Source: Diadophis punctatus similis (Eukaryota > Chordata > Lepidosauria > Squamata > Dipsadidae). Taken from it: 64,000 nucleotides of DNA. The position numbers were made by a program, and so were the translations under genes. Below are positions 1 to 10,640 of this stretch, in pieces. Numbering within the stretch: the stretch's first letter is position 1; each line of letters begins with the position of its first letter. The notes under the pieces are model-generated. The model worked only from the letters and a program-made list of their open reading frames with translations, had not been told where the DNA came from and ran no database searches. The stretch spans positions 10,229,001 through 10,293,000 of the forward strand of contig JALIGW010000016.1 in assembly GCA_023053685.1 (NCBI GenBank), in the 5' to 3' direction.

Positions 1-314
1 GAATTCACAGCTGTATTTTAAAAAGTTTTGTCACTTTGATGTAAATCTCCTTCTATAATCTGATTATTATTATTTTTCTTCTACTTTAAACTCTGTTCTT
101 AGGTTTCCTTAAAAATGGAATTTAGGATGCTTTCAAATCAAGAAGGAGAAATCAGTTTATTTCCAGTCTATATCACTTACATATGTCAACATCCATAAAT
201 CCATTCCATATTTTCCATGTTTATCTTATATATTTTTTAACAATTGAGAAACAGCTACACAGAATTTCACGTCTGACTTTTTAAAAGACATTAAAAAAAG
301 CTTTAATTCCTGTC

Positions 315-316
<2 letters not shown>

Positions 317-361
<45 letters not shown>
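317..361. repeat. (TG)n microsatellite
   Basis: About 22 uninterrupted TG units. The short cysteine-valine reading frame over it is an artefact of the repeat. Confidence 0.95.
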
Positions 362-363
<2 letters not shown>

Positions 364-364
<1 letters not shown>

Positions 365-433
365 CCATATATATTCTCAGCTTTAGAATTAATAAGTTAC
401 CATATATATTCTCAGCTTTAGAATTAATAAGTT
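364..433. repeat. Exact 35-bp tandem duplication
   Basis: Two identical 35-bp copies (364-398 and 399-433) directly follow the TG tract. The unit begins ACCATATATATTCTCAG. Perfect identity implies a recent local duplication, perhaps by slippage next to the microsatellite. Confidence 0.9.
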
Positions 434-1606
434 ACCACTCAAAATGTACTTTTCTAAACAGAATATTCCCTCAACCTATCTATTTAAAATGCATTTACTT
501 TTACAGCCTGATGTTTTACAGATATGCTAGAACTCAGTTCCCACATTCAGCTTTCAGCCCTTTTTGCTGAGAAATTTGGGAGTTGATGGCCAGAAGCACA
601 ATGACAATGCTGAAATACATAGGGTGAAATTTTCAGTGGGTTTAAAAAGCATCAGGGAATGGATTGTATGCATTCAGTCTTGGCTGTAACGTTTACAGCC
701 CTCAAGTTTCATCTTATGTGTGTGTGTGGGGGGGGGGGATCCTTTTTTCATTTCTTTATTTTTCTTCATATTTTATATTCATTTATTTTATTAGGTACCG
801 ATTCAAATGGATTTGTAAAGTTAATATTGTTTATTTTATTGCTTCGCCAACTTTTCTTTTCAAAATATTATTTGCCATTATGGGAGCTAAGTCTAGCTTT
901 GGTTATTAATTTTGCAGGAACTATCTATATAGGCAGAAGGATCTTGTCACACAGGTGTCCTTGCTTGGAGAGATCCATTTCCTGTCTAGCCTTGTGCCAA
1001 AAAGTATATTTTTATTGTGCTTTAGGTACTCTGTCAGAATAAGAAGATCTGAGGCCTGTTGCCCTGTCTCACTTATTTGTCTCAGAAATGGGAGAACTGG
1101 TTAATTGATAGAGGCAGCTAATTCTAAATGGGAAAGACTTGGGTTGCCTCATATGGTATCTTTGTATTTAGAAGGATCTATTAGGCCCAAAGAACCAAGA
1201 ATGGAATTTCTTCTGATATGTTTGCAGCCAGTTGCTTAGTTACCTCACTCCTCCTTTCCCAGCCACCTGTTGGAATGACCTTGGTTCCCACAAGAAAACT
1301 TTTTGTTTTGACTGCAAAACCCCAGTTAACTATTCCCCCATTCCTGTCCCCATTTCTGCCTTGTGGCAACCCTGAAGCCCCAAAGATGGCCTCAGCCAGG
1401 GCGGTTCAGGGCTAACACCTTTATTGCTGTTCACCTATAGACAGAATCATGCCAGACTAAAGCAATTATTTGCAATAATTATAGATATGCAGTGTTAATT
1501 GCTAGGGAGAGTCCTACTTTGCTCTCTTTGCCTGCCAGACATTCTAAGTGGTGCTGATACCTTGCCCTCTGGGGAGAAGCCCCTCCCTCCTGTGATTCCT
1601 GAAGAC
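434..1606. other. No recognised feature
   Basis: AT-rich single-copy-looking DNA. The only oddity is a run of G residues after TGTGTGTG near 720-738. Short open frames lack any recognisable domain. Confidence 0.5.
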
Positions 1607-2157
1607 CAGTGGTGGGTTCCTACTGGTGCGGTCCACTCTATAGCACCGGTAGCGGCCCGCTGGTGACATCACAGTACCGGTGTGGTCGGTTGCCGGTGCC
1701 TGGGCACCGCCATTTTTTTTAAAAAAATTATTTTTTAAAAAAAATTTCTTCTCCGCATGCCCAGAAGCCGAGCTTCCAGCACTGCGCATGCACTGCCTTC
1801 CTACCCCACAGTGAGTCCAAGCAGGGAGGATGGCTGATGGAGCGCGTGAGACGCTGAAAGAACGGGCGGCAGGAGCTATCTCCATTCCCCTTCCTTCAGC
1901 AGTCCAAGAAGCCATGAACGCGCGGTGATGATCCTAGGCATTTTCGCACGTTTGAGGCTTCTCGAGCTGCTGAGGGGAGAGGGAATGGGCAGCAGGACCT
2001 ATTTCAGTTCCCCTCCCTTCAGCAGTCTGAGAAGCCATGCCCACCCGGTCACATGGCTGGCAAGCCACACCCACCCGGTCACATGGCTGGCAAGCCACAC
2101 CCACAAAATAAGCCATGCCCACAGAGTGGTAGTAAAAAAATTAGGAACCCACCCCTG
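1607..2157 (+). mobile_element. hAT-type MITE (551 bp), CAGTGGTGGG family
   Basis: Begins CAGTGGTGGGTTCCTAC and ends GTAGGAACCC-like sequence running into CACCCCTG, so the ends are imperfect inverted repeats. It is flanked by a perfect 8-bp direct repeat CTGAAGAC (1599-1606 and 2158-2165), the target duplication length of hAT elements. There is no transposase frame, so it is non-autonomous. It contains an exact 30-bp tandem duplication at 2041-2100 and a looser direct repeat (around 1885-1916 and 2010-2040). Confidence 0.85.
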
Positions 2158-2165
2158 CTGAAGAC

Positions 2166-3269
2166 ATTACACCACAAACTCATAATCCAAATCCCTCTCA
2201 CAAATCTGGGGCAAGCAGACAAGAAGCCATAACATAATTGTGACTTATTATAAGGAGAAGGACTGTTCACTGTTTTTGAAAGCTACAAGAAAGAGAGAAA
2301 ATATAGAAGGCATTATCTTCTAGAGACAACTGATTGCAAGGAAGGCAATTCAAAAGTGTTTACTTCGACATACAGGCAATTTTAAAAAGGAAGAAAGGAA
2401 AAGGCACACATTGAAATTAAAGCTGGGGGACTAGAACAAATCAAGTTTTCCTTGGATAACTTAATTATTCTCCGCAGTGGAGAATGCAACTTTAACCTCT
2501 GAGAGCTGCAGGCAATTTGTCACATAACAACATTAGTACATGAATTTCAAATCAAGCAAGAGTAGTCAAAGGCTTTGGGCTGCCTTGGGTACATTCTTAT
2601 ATCCAGTGACAGAATCACTTTAAAACCTCAGGCTAGAATAAACCTGAAGATAATGCAATGTTTTCTAATGAGAGAGCGGAGAATCATATTTAAAACGTGT
2701 CATTCAGAAGGATGGGCGATGTGGTGTCATTACGCTCTGCTGTTTCCACTGGGTGTGCATTTGTTCTTCAACAACAGCTCAGAAATAATAGTTTTTGAGG
2801 TTTGCCAATGGTGTATTTTTAAAAATGAACACGCTGCTGCTTTCTAGACTCTTTCATGAGTCTGTATGACAGATACAAATAGATAGGCAGGCACAGGGAT
2901 AGGAAAATGTAAGGAAAGCTAAGATTATGAGTTGCTGGCATCAGGTTTCATCCAGGCAGCTAAATTTCTCCTCACACTTTTATATCTATATTGGGGATTA
3001 TCATGTGAGGGCCAGGGTCCCATGCAGAGCCTGAAATCCCTGGGAGCCTTGAGACCCCCTATAGATTAATCCCATGAAGAAATGATCATATGAATATAAT
3101 GAATTTGATCTACACTGAATTTAAATTTACTTTAAGTTAAAATTAATTTTGGTCCAGTTTATCTTGGCCCCACTGATATTTTGGGAGTTATGTTTGCAGC
3201 ATATTATTCAAAGACATATTATTAAAAACAAATGAAGACATTTGTTTGTAGCATATTATTCAAAGACAT
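2166..3269. other. No recognised feature
   Basis: Nothing coding or repetitive recognised except two near-copies of a 19-mer GCATATTATTCAAAGACAT (3198 and 3251), just before the SINE insertion site. Confidence 0.5.
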
Positions 3270-3279
3270 TTATTCAAAG

Positions 3280-3857
3280 GGGCTGCGATAGCTCAGAGGT
3301 TAAAAACACTAAGCTTGAAAGCTGACAGCCCAGGTTTGAGACCCAAGCACTGTGTAATGGGGTGAGCTTCTGTCCTTGGTCCAGCTCCTGCCCACTTAGC
3401 AGTTTGAAAGCATGCAAATGCAAGTAGTTAAACAGGTAGGAAGTAACAGTGGGAAGTGACAGTGTTGGTGGGAAGTAACAGTGTTCTGTTCGCCTTTGGC
3501 ATATAGCCATGCTGGCCACATGACCATGGAAAATGTCTTTGGACAATACTGGTTCCCTCAGCCAAGAAATAGAGGTGAGCACTGTGCCCTAGAGTTGGAC
3601 ATGATTGACAGAGAAACCTTTAGCAATAGCTGTAGCACTTAGACTTACTGTATATACCGCTTCACAGTACTTTACAGCCCTCTCTAAGTGGTTTACAGAG
3701 TCAGCATATTGCCCCCAACAATCTGGGTCCTCATTTTACTGACCTTGGAAGGATGGCTGAGTCTACCTTGAGCCAGTGAGAATCGAACTCCTGGAGTGAG
3801 GAGTTAGCCCTGCGGTACAGCATTGTAACCACTGTGCCACCACGGCTTTACCTTTAC
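3280..3857 (+). mobile_element. tRNA-derived SINE with CTTTA-rich tail, interrupted by a second SINE
   Basis: The 5' part starts GGGCTGCGATAGCTCAGAGG (tRNA-like A box) and has a degenerate B-box region (GGTTTGAGACCC). The body includes the GGCCACATGACCATGG segment common to a squamate SINE family, and the tail is CTTTACCTTTA. A 10-bp direct repeat TTATTCAAAG flanks the whole unit (3270-3279 and 3858-3867). A minus-strand Sauria SINE sits inside the tail. Another copy of this family is at 45663-45957. Confidence 0.8.
3622..3847 (-). mobile_element. Sauria-type SINE nested in the SINE tail
   Basis: Read on the minus strand: tRNA-like head (GCCGTGGTGGCACAGTGG), then the conserved 3' block with CAGATTGTTGGGGGCAATATG, then CGGTATATA and an AGTGCTA-type end. 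The 3' half of Sauria SINEs is known to derive from a Bov-B LINE. The insertion lies within the CTTTA tail of the older SINE, giving the relative order of insertion. Confidence 0.85.
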
Positions 3858-4191
3858 TTATTCAAAGACCAAGCATGGCCCTCGGTTAGAAAAAAATGTT
3901 GTGCATCCCAGATCTAATCACTGAATTTTGAGAGAACAATTTGGGTGTTCATTCATTTGATGAATAATTAGGTAAACGGAGAGATAAAGGTTGTACCCAC
4001 TTGACTTGTTTCTTGTCATTATATAAAGCCACTTCAGCTATACTGTAATTTGAGGGACCAATTTCCCTAAAGATGCTTTGGAAACTGAAGGAGTAACAAC
4101 ATGGCATTGGTCTGCCATTCCATAAATCAGTCACATATTTTCCAGGGAATGCAAAACAGCTGCAAAGAACAATTGTTCTTTTGTTCTTATT

Positions 4192-4269
4192 CCTATTGTA
4201 CGCCGCCCTGAGTCCTACGGGATTGGGCGGCCTATAAGAACTTTTAATTAAATTAAATTAAATTAAATT
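4192..4269 (+). mobile_element. L2-like LINE 3' end with (TTAAA)n tail
   Basis: GTACGCCGCCCTGAGTCC then GGGCGGCCTATAAGAA and TTAAA repeats. Same 3' terminus as at 39942, 53157, 30165 (minus) and 57080. Only the last ~75 bp are present. Confidence 0.65.
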
Positions 4270-4439
4270 GTGCAATCTTGGAGGGAAAGGCAGGTGCTTT
4301 CCAAAATGGGGAGAGAGGCTGCAGCTGCATCCCCATGCTTTCAGAAGCAACTTTTTAAAAAGAACTTTTTCAGCATTTTTATTATTTTTTTTATAAACAA
4401 TTCAAGGTGGCAAACACACCTAATACTCCTTCCTCCTCC

Positions 4440-4584
4440 TGTTTTCCCCACAAGGGGAAGTTGGCTAAGAGAGAGTGAGTGGCCCAAGGTTACCCAGTTG
4501 GCTTTCATGCCTAAGTTGAGACTAGAACTCATAGTCTCCCAGTTTTTAAGTGAGCATCTTAACTGCTACACCAAACTGGCTCTT
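4440..4584 (-). mobile_element. tRNA-derived SINE fragment (AGAGCCAGTTTGGTGTAG family)
   Basis: On the minus strand it reads AGAGCCAGTTTGGTGTAGCA, a B-box-like GAGTTCTAGTC, then GGGTAACCTTGGGCCA. Related copies at 22861-23065, 46570-46700 and, more distantly, 7015-7245. Confidence 0.7.
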
Positions 4585-4659
4585 TTTTGAACCAAATCTC
4601 AAGTTTTGTACTGCCCTAACATCTACCACTTTTTTTTGCCTTTTGCCCCCTTTATTTAT

Positions 4660-5907
4660 TTTTATTTTTATTTATTTATTTATTTATTTTGTCAACACGT
4701 GTACAAGATAACAGGTATGGTATAAACATAAACAAAAGCAAAGTAGGTATAGGTAAATTTGGACAATAGGACAGTAGGACAGGGATGGTAGGCACGATGG
4801 TGCACTTATGCACGCCCCTTACAGACCTCTTAGGAATGGGGTTAGGTCAACTGTAGACAGTCTAAGGTTAAAGTTTTTGGGGTTTGGGGGAGAAACCACA
4901 GAGTCAGGTAGTGCATTCCAGGCACTGATTACTCTGTTGCTGAAGTCGTATTTTCTGCAGTCGAGTTTTGAGCGGTTTACATTGAGTTTGAATCTATTGT
5001 GTGCTCTTGTATTGTTGTGGTTGAAGCTGAAGTATTCATTGACAGGTAGGACATTGTGGCAGATGATTTTATGAACTACATTTAGATCAGATCGAAGGTG
5101 ACGTAGCTCTAAGTTGTCTAAGCCTAAAATTTCAAATCTGGTGGAATAAGGAATTCTGTTGCGAGTAGAAGAGTGGAGGACTCTTGTGAAGTATTTCTGG
5201 ACTCTCTCAATTGTATTTATGTCTGATATGTAGTGCAGGTTCCAGACAGGTGAGCTGTATTCAAGGATTGGTCTGGCAAATGTTTTGTATGCTCTGGTTA
5301 ACAGAGTAATATTGCCAGAGAAGAAGCTACGCAAGATTAGGTTGACAACTCTTAGTGCCTTTTTGGCAATGTTGTTACAATGGGCTTTGGCACTTAGGTC
5401 ATTAGATATGAGTACTCCAAGGTCTTTAACAGAGTGAGGGTCGTCTACAAGGTCATTTCCTCCAAGTTTGTATTTTTTATTCTGATTCTTTTTGCCAATG
5501 TGTAGGACAGAGCATTTGTTGATTGAGATTTGAAGTTGCCAGTTGTTTGACCATTCAGCTACATGGTCAAGGTCTTTTTGAAGGTTAGTAGCATTGTTGG
5601 TGGTGTTAAATAGTTTAACATCATCGGCAAAGAGAACACAGTTGCTTATAATATGATCACAAAGATCGTTTATGTAGAGTATGAAGAGTGTTGGTCCTAG
5701 AACACTGCCTTGAGGGACACCACTGTTGACAGGAGCAGGATTTGATAGGGCCCTCCCTATTTTAACCACTTGTTGTCTGTTAGACAGGAGCACAGTTATC
5801 CAATCATGTAGGGGTCCAGAGATGCCATAGGATTTTAGTTTCAGAAGTAGTTTGTTGTGTACTACTGAATCAAAGGTTTTACAAAGGTCTATGTAAATTA
5901 CAAAAGT
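4660..5907 (-). mobile_element. CR1/L3-type LINE, 5'-truncated, (AAAT)n tail
   Basis: The 3' UTR (4690-4818) has TTGTCAACACGTGTACAAGATA and GGACAGTAGGACAGGGA, shared with copies at 23.7, 43.6, 58.4 and 60.9 kb. The tail is AT-rich (TTTA/ATTT repeats, 4640-4690). The body is the RT C-terminal half; the element is truncated at about 5907. All five copies of this LINE in the window lie on the minus strand. Confidence 0.85.
4819..5907 (-). pseudogene. Non-LTR reverse transcriptase, C-terminal fragment (CR1/L3-like)
   Basis: This is the C-terminal part of the ORF2 polyprotein of a CR1/Jockey-superfamily LINE, which reverse-transcribes element RNA at a nicked genomic target. The frame is open from 5907 down to a TAA at 4819-4821, about 362 codons, with no internal stop. 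Visible motifs in order: motif A region (YIDLCKTFDSV, catalytic Asp), GVPQGSVLGPTLF (motif B), FADDVKLF (motif C, catalytic Asp pair), then the thumb region with YSSPVWN and the conserved C-terminal WNALPDSV. The N-terminal endonuclease and the RT N-terminus are missing through 5' truncation, so it cannot act alone. No start codon belongs to this fragment. The lack of frameshifts suggests a fairly young insertion. Confidence 0.85.
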
Positions 5908-5967
5908 CTATGTAAATTCTGCACACTTGCCTGTGCAGAAGAAAAAACTGGGAAAAAAAAGAACCAG

Positions 5968-6191
5968 GAGCCCTGGGGGCACAGTGGTTAGAATGCACTA
6001 TTACAGGCAAACTCTGCCCACTGTCTGGAATTTGATCCTGATGGGACTCAAGATTCACTCAGCTTTTCATCCTTCCGAAGTCAATAAAATGAAGACCCAG
6101 ATTGTTGGGGGCAATATATTGACATTGTAAACTGCCCATAGAGTGCTGTAAAGCACCATTGGGAGGTACATAAGTGCTATTGCTATTGCTC
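5968..6191 (+). mobile_element. Sauria-type SINE
   Basis: Head GAGCCCTGGGGGCACAGTGG, B-box-like GGAATTTGATCCTG, then AAGACCCAGATTGTTGGGGG and the AAGTGCTATTGCTATTGCT end. Diverged, with several substitutions. It abuts the truncated 5' end of the upstream LINE. Confidence 0.8.
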
Positions 6192-6379
6192 TTTGTGTGT
6201 GTGTAGCAGATCTCTTACCCTGCCACACTTTGGAACATATGTACAGTGGTTCTCCAATATATCTAATCTATTCTCTGCATGCATGAACAAGGATTGATGG
6301 GTATGATGGCAATGAACATAGAATGGAAACAGTGGTCCTATGTACCTTAGCAGTTAATTATTAACTCTATGACTTAAAT

Positions 6380-6514
6380 CAGGGGTCCTCAAACTTGGCA
6401 ACTTTAAGACTTGTGGATTTCAATTTCCAGAATTCTCCAGCCAGCTATGCCGGCTGGAGAATTCTGGGAGTTGAAGTCCACAAGTCTTAAAGTTGCCAAG
6501 TTTGAAGACATCTG
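6380..6514 (+). mobile_element. hAT-type MITE (135 bp), nearly palindromic
   Basis: Starts CAGGGGTCCTCAAACTTGG and ends CCAAGTTTGAAGACATCTG. The two halves are inverted copies meeting near CAGCTATGCCGGCTGG. Perfect 8-bp duplication ACTTAAAT at 6372-6379 and 6515-6522. A relative lies at 24045-24160. Confidence 0.9.
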
Positions 6515-6522
6515 ACTTAAAT

Positions 6523-7014
6523 AATCCAGTGAAAGATAAGGGTAAGCAGCTTGCTTTCAATCAGTTTTTCTGCTGGTCAGGAAGAAAAGGGTTTATAGTC
6601 CAAAATATATGAGTGGCAGCACTACTCTATCCAAATACATAATTGCTAATGCAGACTTGTTGGCCTGCATCAAACTCTAGATGGGTTGTATTTGTCTCTC
6701 ACCCTCCATGGAGTACTGCAGAAGTGTCTGCTCTCTGCTGTATTGAATGTCTCCATGCTAGCTGTGAATGGAGGGTGAGCATATGATGGATAATAACTTT
6801 GCATGAGGTAATGTGCCGCCCCCAATTGTTGCAACATGCTCAGTTTCTAAACATATTTGTCTCTTGGATTGTGTACACAAGTACAACAGAGAGTGACTGT
6901 TTTGAAGGGAGTCCAATTTGGCATGCAAAAATATGCTAGATGGAAAACCAGACATACAGATGTCAGGAAGGCAGAAAAGATGTTGGTATTCACATGTTTT
7001 ATATAATAATCAAT
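6523..7014. other. No recognised feature
   Basis: No gene or transposon recognised between the MITE and the SINE fragment at 7015. Confidence 0.45.
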
Positions 7015-7245
7015 CCATTGTCACTTTGAGTCAATCTTGGCTCCTAGCAGCTGTTGGACAAGCCTATACACTTTTATTGGCACTGTTTCCATAACTGGTT
7101 TGCCACTGTCTTCCTTCTTGGGTTGAGGAAGGGTGATTGGACTAAGTCATCCAGCTAGTTCTGTGTGATAGGATTAGGTCTGACTCTCACAGTCTCACAG
7201 CTTCCAGTCAAGCATATTTATCCACTGTATCAAACTGCCTCTCTA
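7015..7245 (-). mobile_element. Old tRNA-derived SINE
   Basis: Minus strand reads AGAGGCAGTTTGATACAGTGG, a degenerate B box, GGATGACTTAGTCCAATCAC, and AAGGAAGACAGTGGCAAACC. Same general architecture as the 22861 SINE but more diverged. Confidence 0.6.
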
Positions 7246-7505
7246 TACACAGACTAGGGTTTTCTATACTTTAGGACTGGTGGCACAGCTGATATTTTGA
7301 GAACATGTTGTGGATGGATGCCCATTCACAAAAAAATCACATATGGTATTGCCAGTTTCAAGGGACAAGTTTCAAAGGATGTGAAACCTATCCAACTATC
7401 CTATCTTGCAAGCAGATAGTCACACTTCCAAACAAAACACCGATTCTTAGCCACCGTGTTTAGGTCCTCTCCCCACTCCCCCATTGGACTTTTATGGGGC
7501 CCAGA

Positions 7506-7670
7506 CAGCGGTGGGTTGCTCCCGGTTCAGCCCAGTTCTGCGAACTGGTAGTGGCAGTGGTGGGAGGCTCCACCCACCCACCCGGGACGCTTCTGCGCAT
7601 GCACAGAAGTGTCTCGTACACGCACATGCGCACGCAAACCGGTAGCAGCGGATTTTAGAACCCACTACTG
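7506..7670 (+). mobile_element. hAT-type MITE (165 bp)
   Basis: Starts CAGCGGTGGGTTGCTCCCGG and ends GAACCCACTACTG. Flanks GGCCCAGA (7498-7505) and AGCCCAGA (7671-7678) match at 7 of 8 positions. CpG-rich interior with TGCGCATGCACAGAAG. Inverted relative at 16430-16574. Confidence 0.8.
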
Positions 7671-7678
7671 AGCCCAGA

Positions 7679-8611
7679 TATAGTTTTGAAACAAATATGA
7701 TACTGGAGGTAGTTATTTCTTTTAATTAAAATATTTTTTAAAATGTTGTCAGGTGGTCAAGAAGAGAGATATCTAAAGGGAGATTGGAGCTCCTGAGATC
7801 CTCCAGGGGAGACCCCAGCAGAAAATAATACTTGGGCATTCTCCATGACATCAAGGTAACTTCAATTTTCAACATAGTCACCTTTTGGTAATACTTGTCC
7901 TTCTCACACATGTAATTTGTCATTTATGTACAGTTTTTTGAGCCAAGAAATGCCTCACAAATTCAGTATGGTGACCTTTGCTGAAGAAAAATTGTGTTCA
8001 ATTTGGCCTACTATTTTGGGATGTACGAATTAAGCCACTGAGAAATGGAATCAAATATTTCTTTCCCTCTTCCTTTATCTCATATCATTAATCTTCATCA
8101 GTGTCAGAATTTGAAAGATGTGCAACAATTTCATCCCTCACTTCCAGATGTGCTCAGACTACAGTTTTGTCAAAAACCAGGCAATTGTTATCTGCATACA
8201 TTTGGAAGATTCGTGAAGTTTACTACAGATCAAGAAAATCTTATTTTACTGGCTGTAATGTTTCAGTTTTAACTAGAGTTATTAGAGCTTTCTGACTTCT
8301 TTGCCAAATATATATTTGCACTGCAGGACAGTTTTCATATTGTGATGTATAAAGTTTATTTTTTTCTTTTTACAATTTCAGTTGAAACTGTTATTGCTGG
8401 TTCCATTTTTATATATTTGAGTCAAGTAAGCATCTAGTAAATCTCAAAAATCATGTATTACTGAAGTAAATGAGATAAATATAGTTTTCCGGTGGGAATT
8501 CATGATCCTTTGACTCAGTCCTCATAAAATGTTCTTATCAATTATCTGACATATGGTATATCTTTCTAGGATTTCCTTTTTTCATTTGATTTCTGGAAAG
8601 CAGTCTTTCTT
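7679..8611. other. No recognised feature
   Basis: AT-rich; short open frames at 8045-8295 show no recognised domain. Confidence 0.45.
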
Positions 8612-8675
8612 CTTCCTTCCTTCCTTCCTTCCTTCCTTCCTTCCTTCCTTCCTTCCTTCCTTGCTTCCTTCCCCC
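8612..8675. repeat. (TTCC)n microsatellite
   Basis: About 15 TTCC units with one GCTT interruption near the right end. Confidence 0.95.
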
Positions 8676-8879
8676 CTCTCTTTTGATATGTAGCAGAAGA
8701 ATATGATGGAGTTTTGTAAAGATGGACACATTCACCAAGGCTTTCCTATGACCTGAATGTGTTCTACTGCAGGTTTGAAAGGAAACTACAGCCACCTAAC
8801 TCCTGGTGATCACAGGAAAGGAAGTGCAAGATCTATTTCACAGACAGAAGCCAGGAAAAGCACAAGGCCCATGAAAGAT

Positions 8880-9900
8880 AACCCCTTCTTGCTTAAAAGT
8901 CTGTGCTGACCAATTGGCCCCCATCTTCACCCAAATCTTCAACAAATCACTAGAGATATGCCATGTTCCTTCTTGCTTCAAATGCTCCACTATCATCCCA
9001 GTGCCGAAGAAGCCTTCCATCAAGGAACTGAATGACTACAGACCAGTTGCTCTAACATCTGTAGTTATGAAAACTTTTGAAAGGCTAGTGATGTCCCACT
9101 TGAAAACCATCACAGATCCACTGTTAAACCCCCCTGCAATTTGCATACCGAGCAAATACATCGACAGATGATGCTGTTAATATGGCTCTGCACTACATCC
9201 TACAACATCTTGACTCTCTAAAGACCTACGCAAGGGTCCTCTTTGTAGACTTTAGTTCAGCATTCAATACTATCATACTGGACATTCTTCTAACTAAACT
9301 AAATCAGTTAGTGGTACCTGAACACACTTGTAAGTGGATCACAAGCTTCCTAACAGACAGGAAGAAGCAGGTGAAGCTAGGCAAAATTACATCAGATACT
9401 TGTACAATTAGAACAGCACCCCCGCCAAGGCTGTGTGCTCTCACCACTTCTCTTCTCTCTATATACCAATGACTGCATCTCAAATGATCCATCTGTTAAA
9501 CTACTGAAGTTTGCAGATGATACAACAGTGATCGGCCTCATTCGAGACAACGATGAAACCGCATACAGACGGGAGGTTGAACAACTAGCCTCGTGGTGCG
9601 ACCAGAACAATCTGGAACTGAACACACTCAAAACCATAGAAATGTTGGTAAACTTTAGGAGAAACCCTCCCATTCTACCACCTCTTACAATACTAGTCAA
9701 CACAGTATCAACAGTAGAGACCTTCAAATTTCTAGGTTCTATCATATCTCAAGACCTAAAATGGTCACCTAACATCAAAAATGTCATCAAAAAAGCACAA
9801 CAAAAAAGCACCAACTCAGGAAGCTCAAACTGCCCAAGGAGCTGCTGATACAGTTCTACAGAAGAATTATTGAATCTGTCATCTGCACCTCTATAACTGT
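8880..9900 (+). pseudogene. Non-LTR reverse transcriptase, frameshifted
   Basis: RT of a LINE polyprotein, split over at least three frames. Segment 8914-9130 has IIPVPKKP and [20 protein letters not shown]. Segment 9182-9420 has ILFVDFSSAFNTI-like motif A (seen as LFVDFSSAFNTII). Segment 9435-9848 has SPLLFSLYTND (motif B) and LKFADDTTVIGL (motif C, both Asp present), then FKFLGSIISQDLKW. Frame breaks fall near 9130-9145, where the text switches frame after a C run, and near 9420-9435. Further coding similarity (FYRRIIES, VWFGS) continues to about 10040 in another frame. Non-functional. Confidence 0.85.
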
Positions 9901-10107
9901 CTGGTTCGGTTCTACAACCCAACAAGACAGACACAGACTTCAGAGAATAATCAGAACTGCAGACAAAACAATTACTGCCAACCTGCCTTCCATTGAGGAC
10001 CTGTATACTGCACAAGTCAAAAAGAGGGCCGTGAAAATATTTACTGTTTACACCAAAGACACAAATTCCTTGTGTGTCCAATCACACTTGGCCAATAAAG
10101 AATTATT

Positions 10108-10243
10108 CCATTCTATTCTATTCTATTCTATTCTATTCTATTCTATTCTATTCTATTCTATTCTGTTCTGTTCTGTTCTGTTCTGTTCTGTTCTGTTCTG
10201 TTCTGTTCTATTCTATTCTATTCTATTCTATTCTATTCTATTC
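10108..10243. repeat. (TTCTA)n/(TTCTG)n microsatellite, LINE tail
   Basis: Pure TTCTA units, then a central block of TTCTG units (about 10163-10208), then TTCTA again. A homogenised variant block inside a parent array suggests local slippage expansion of one mutated unit. Confidence 0.95.
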
Positions 10244-10501
10244 TAGACTTGGTTTAACTAATTTTCCAAACTATATCCCCAACTTGGAAGAACTAAATAA
10301 GCGTTCTGAACCAATCTACAATTTGAGAGTTGGGAAGAACTAAATTATTGTCCTTTTGTACTCTTGCCTTCTAAACTAAACTATTTGCTTGATAAGGGGC
10401 ATGTTACTAATTTAAGTTCATTTTATTTTCTCTATTTCTCTTTTTTACTCAGGTACATTTATCTCCGCCACTCTCCTAGATCTTGTCATTATTATTTGAG
10501 A

Positions 10502-10640
10502 TTAATAATAATAATAACAACAGAGTTGGAAGGGACCTTGGAGGTCTTCTAGTCCAACCCCCTGCTTACGCAGGAAACCCTACACTACTTCAGACAGATG
10601 GTTATCCAACATCTTCTTAAAAATGTCTAGTGATTTGCTG
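10502..10640 (-). mobile_element. CR1-like LINE 3' end, (AAT)n(AAC)n tail
   Basis: ACAGAGTTGGAAGGGACCTT then CTTCTAGTCCAACCCCCTGC, the standard reverse-complement 3' end of squamate CR1. About 120 bp retained. Confidence 0.85.

Larger units (their letters stand above)
8830..10243 (+). mobile_element. LINE with RT domain and (TTCTA)n/(TTCTG)n tail
   Basis: Carries degraded RT coding sequence (see next entry), then a 3' UTR end CCTTGTGTGTCCAATCACAC-TTGGCCAATAAAGAATT followed by pentanucleotide repeats (10108-10243). The same 3' end occurs in reverse at 28756-28860 and 35915-36235. Those copies contain extra 3' UTR (GCATATGCTCTCAGTGTAC) absent here, so this copy has an internal deletion near 10045. 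It belongs to the L2/Rex/CR1 superfamily; I cannot fix the clade by eye. It resembles the snake LINE reported to carry AATAG tails. Confidence 0.8.

Noticed and set aside
1..6. Window begins with GAATTC (EcoRI site)
   Set aside because: Could be a clone end, but one six-base match at the edge is not evidence; no vector sequence is seen.
3280..3345. tRNA-like start GGGCTGCGATAGCTCAGAGG
   Set aside because: Head of a SINE, not a gene; the 3' acceptor half is missing.
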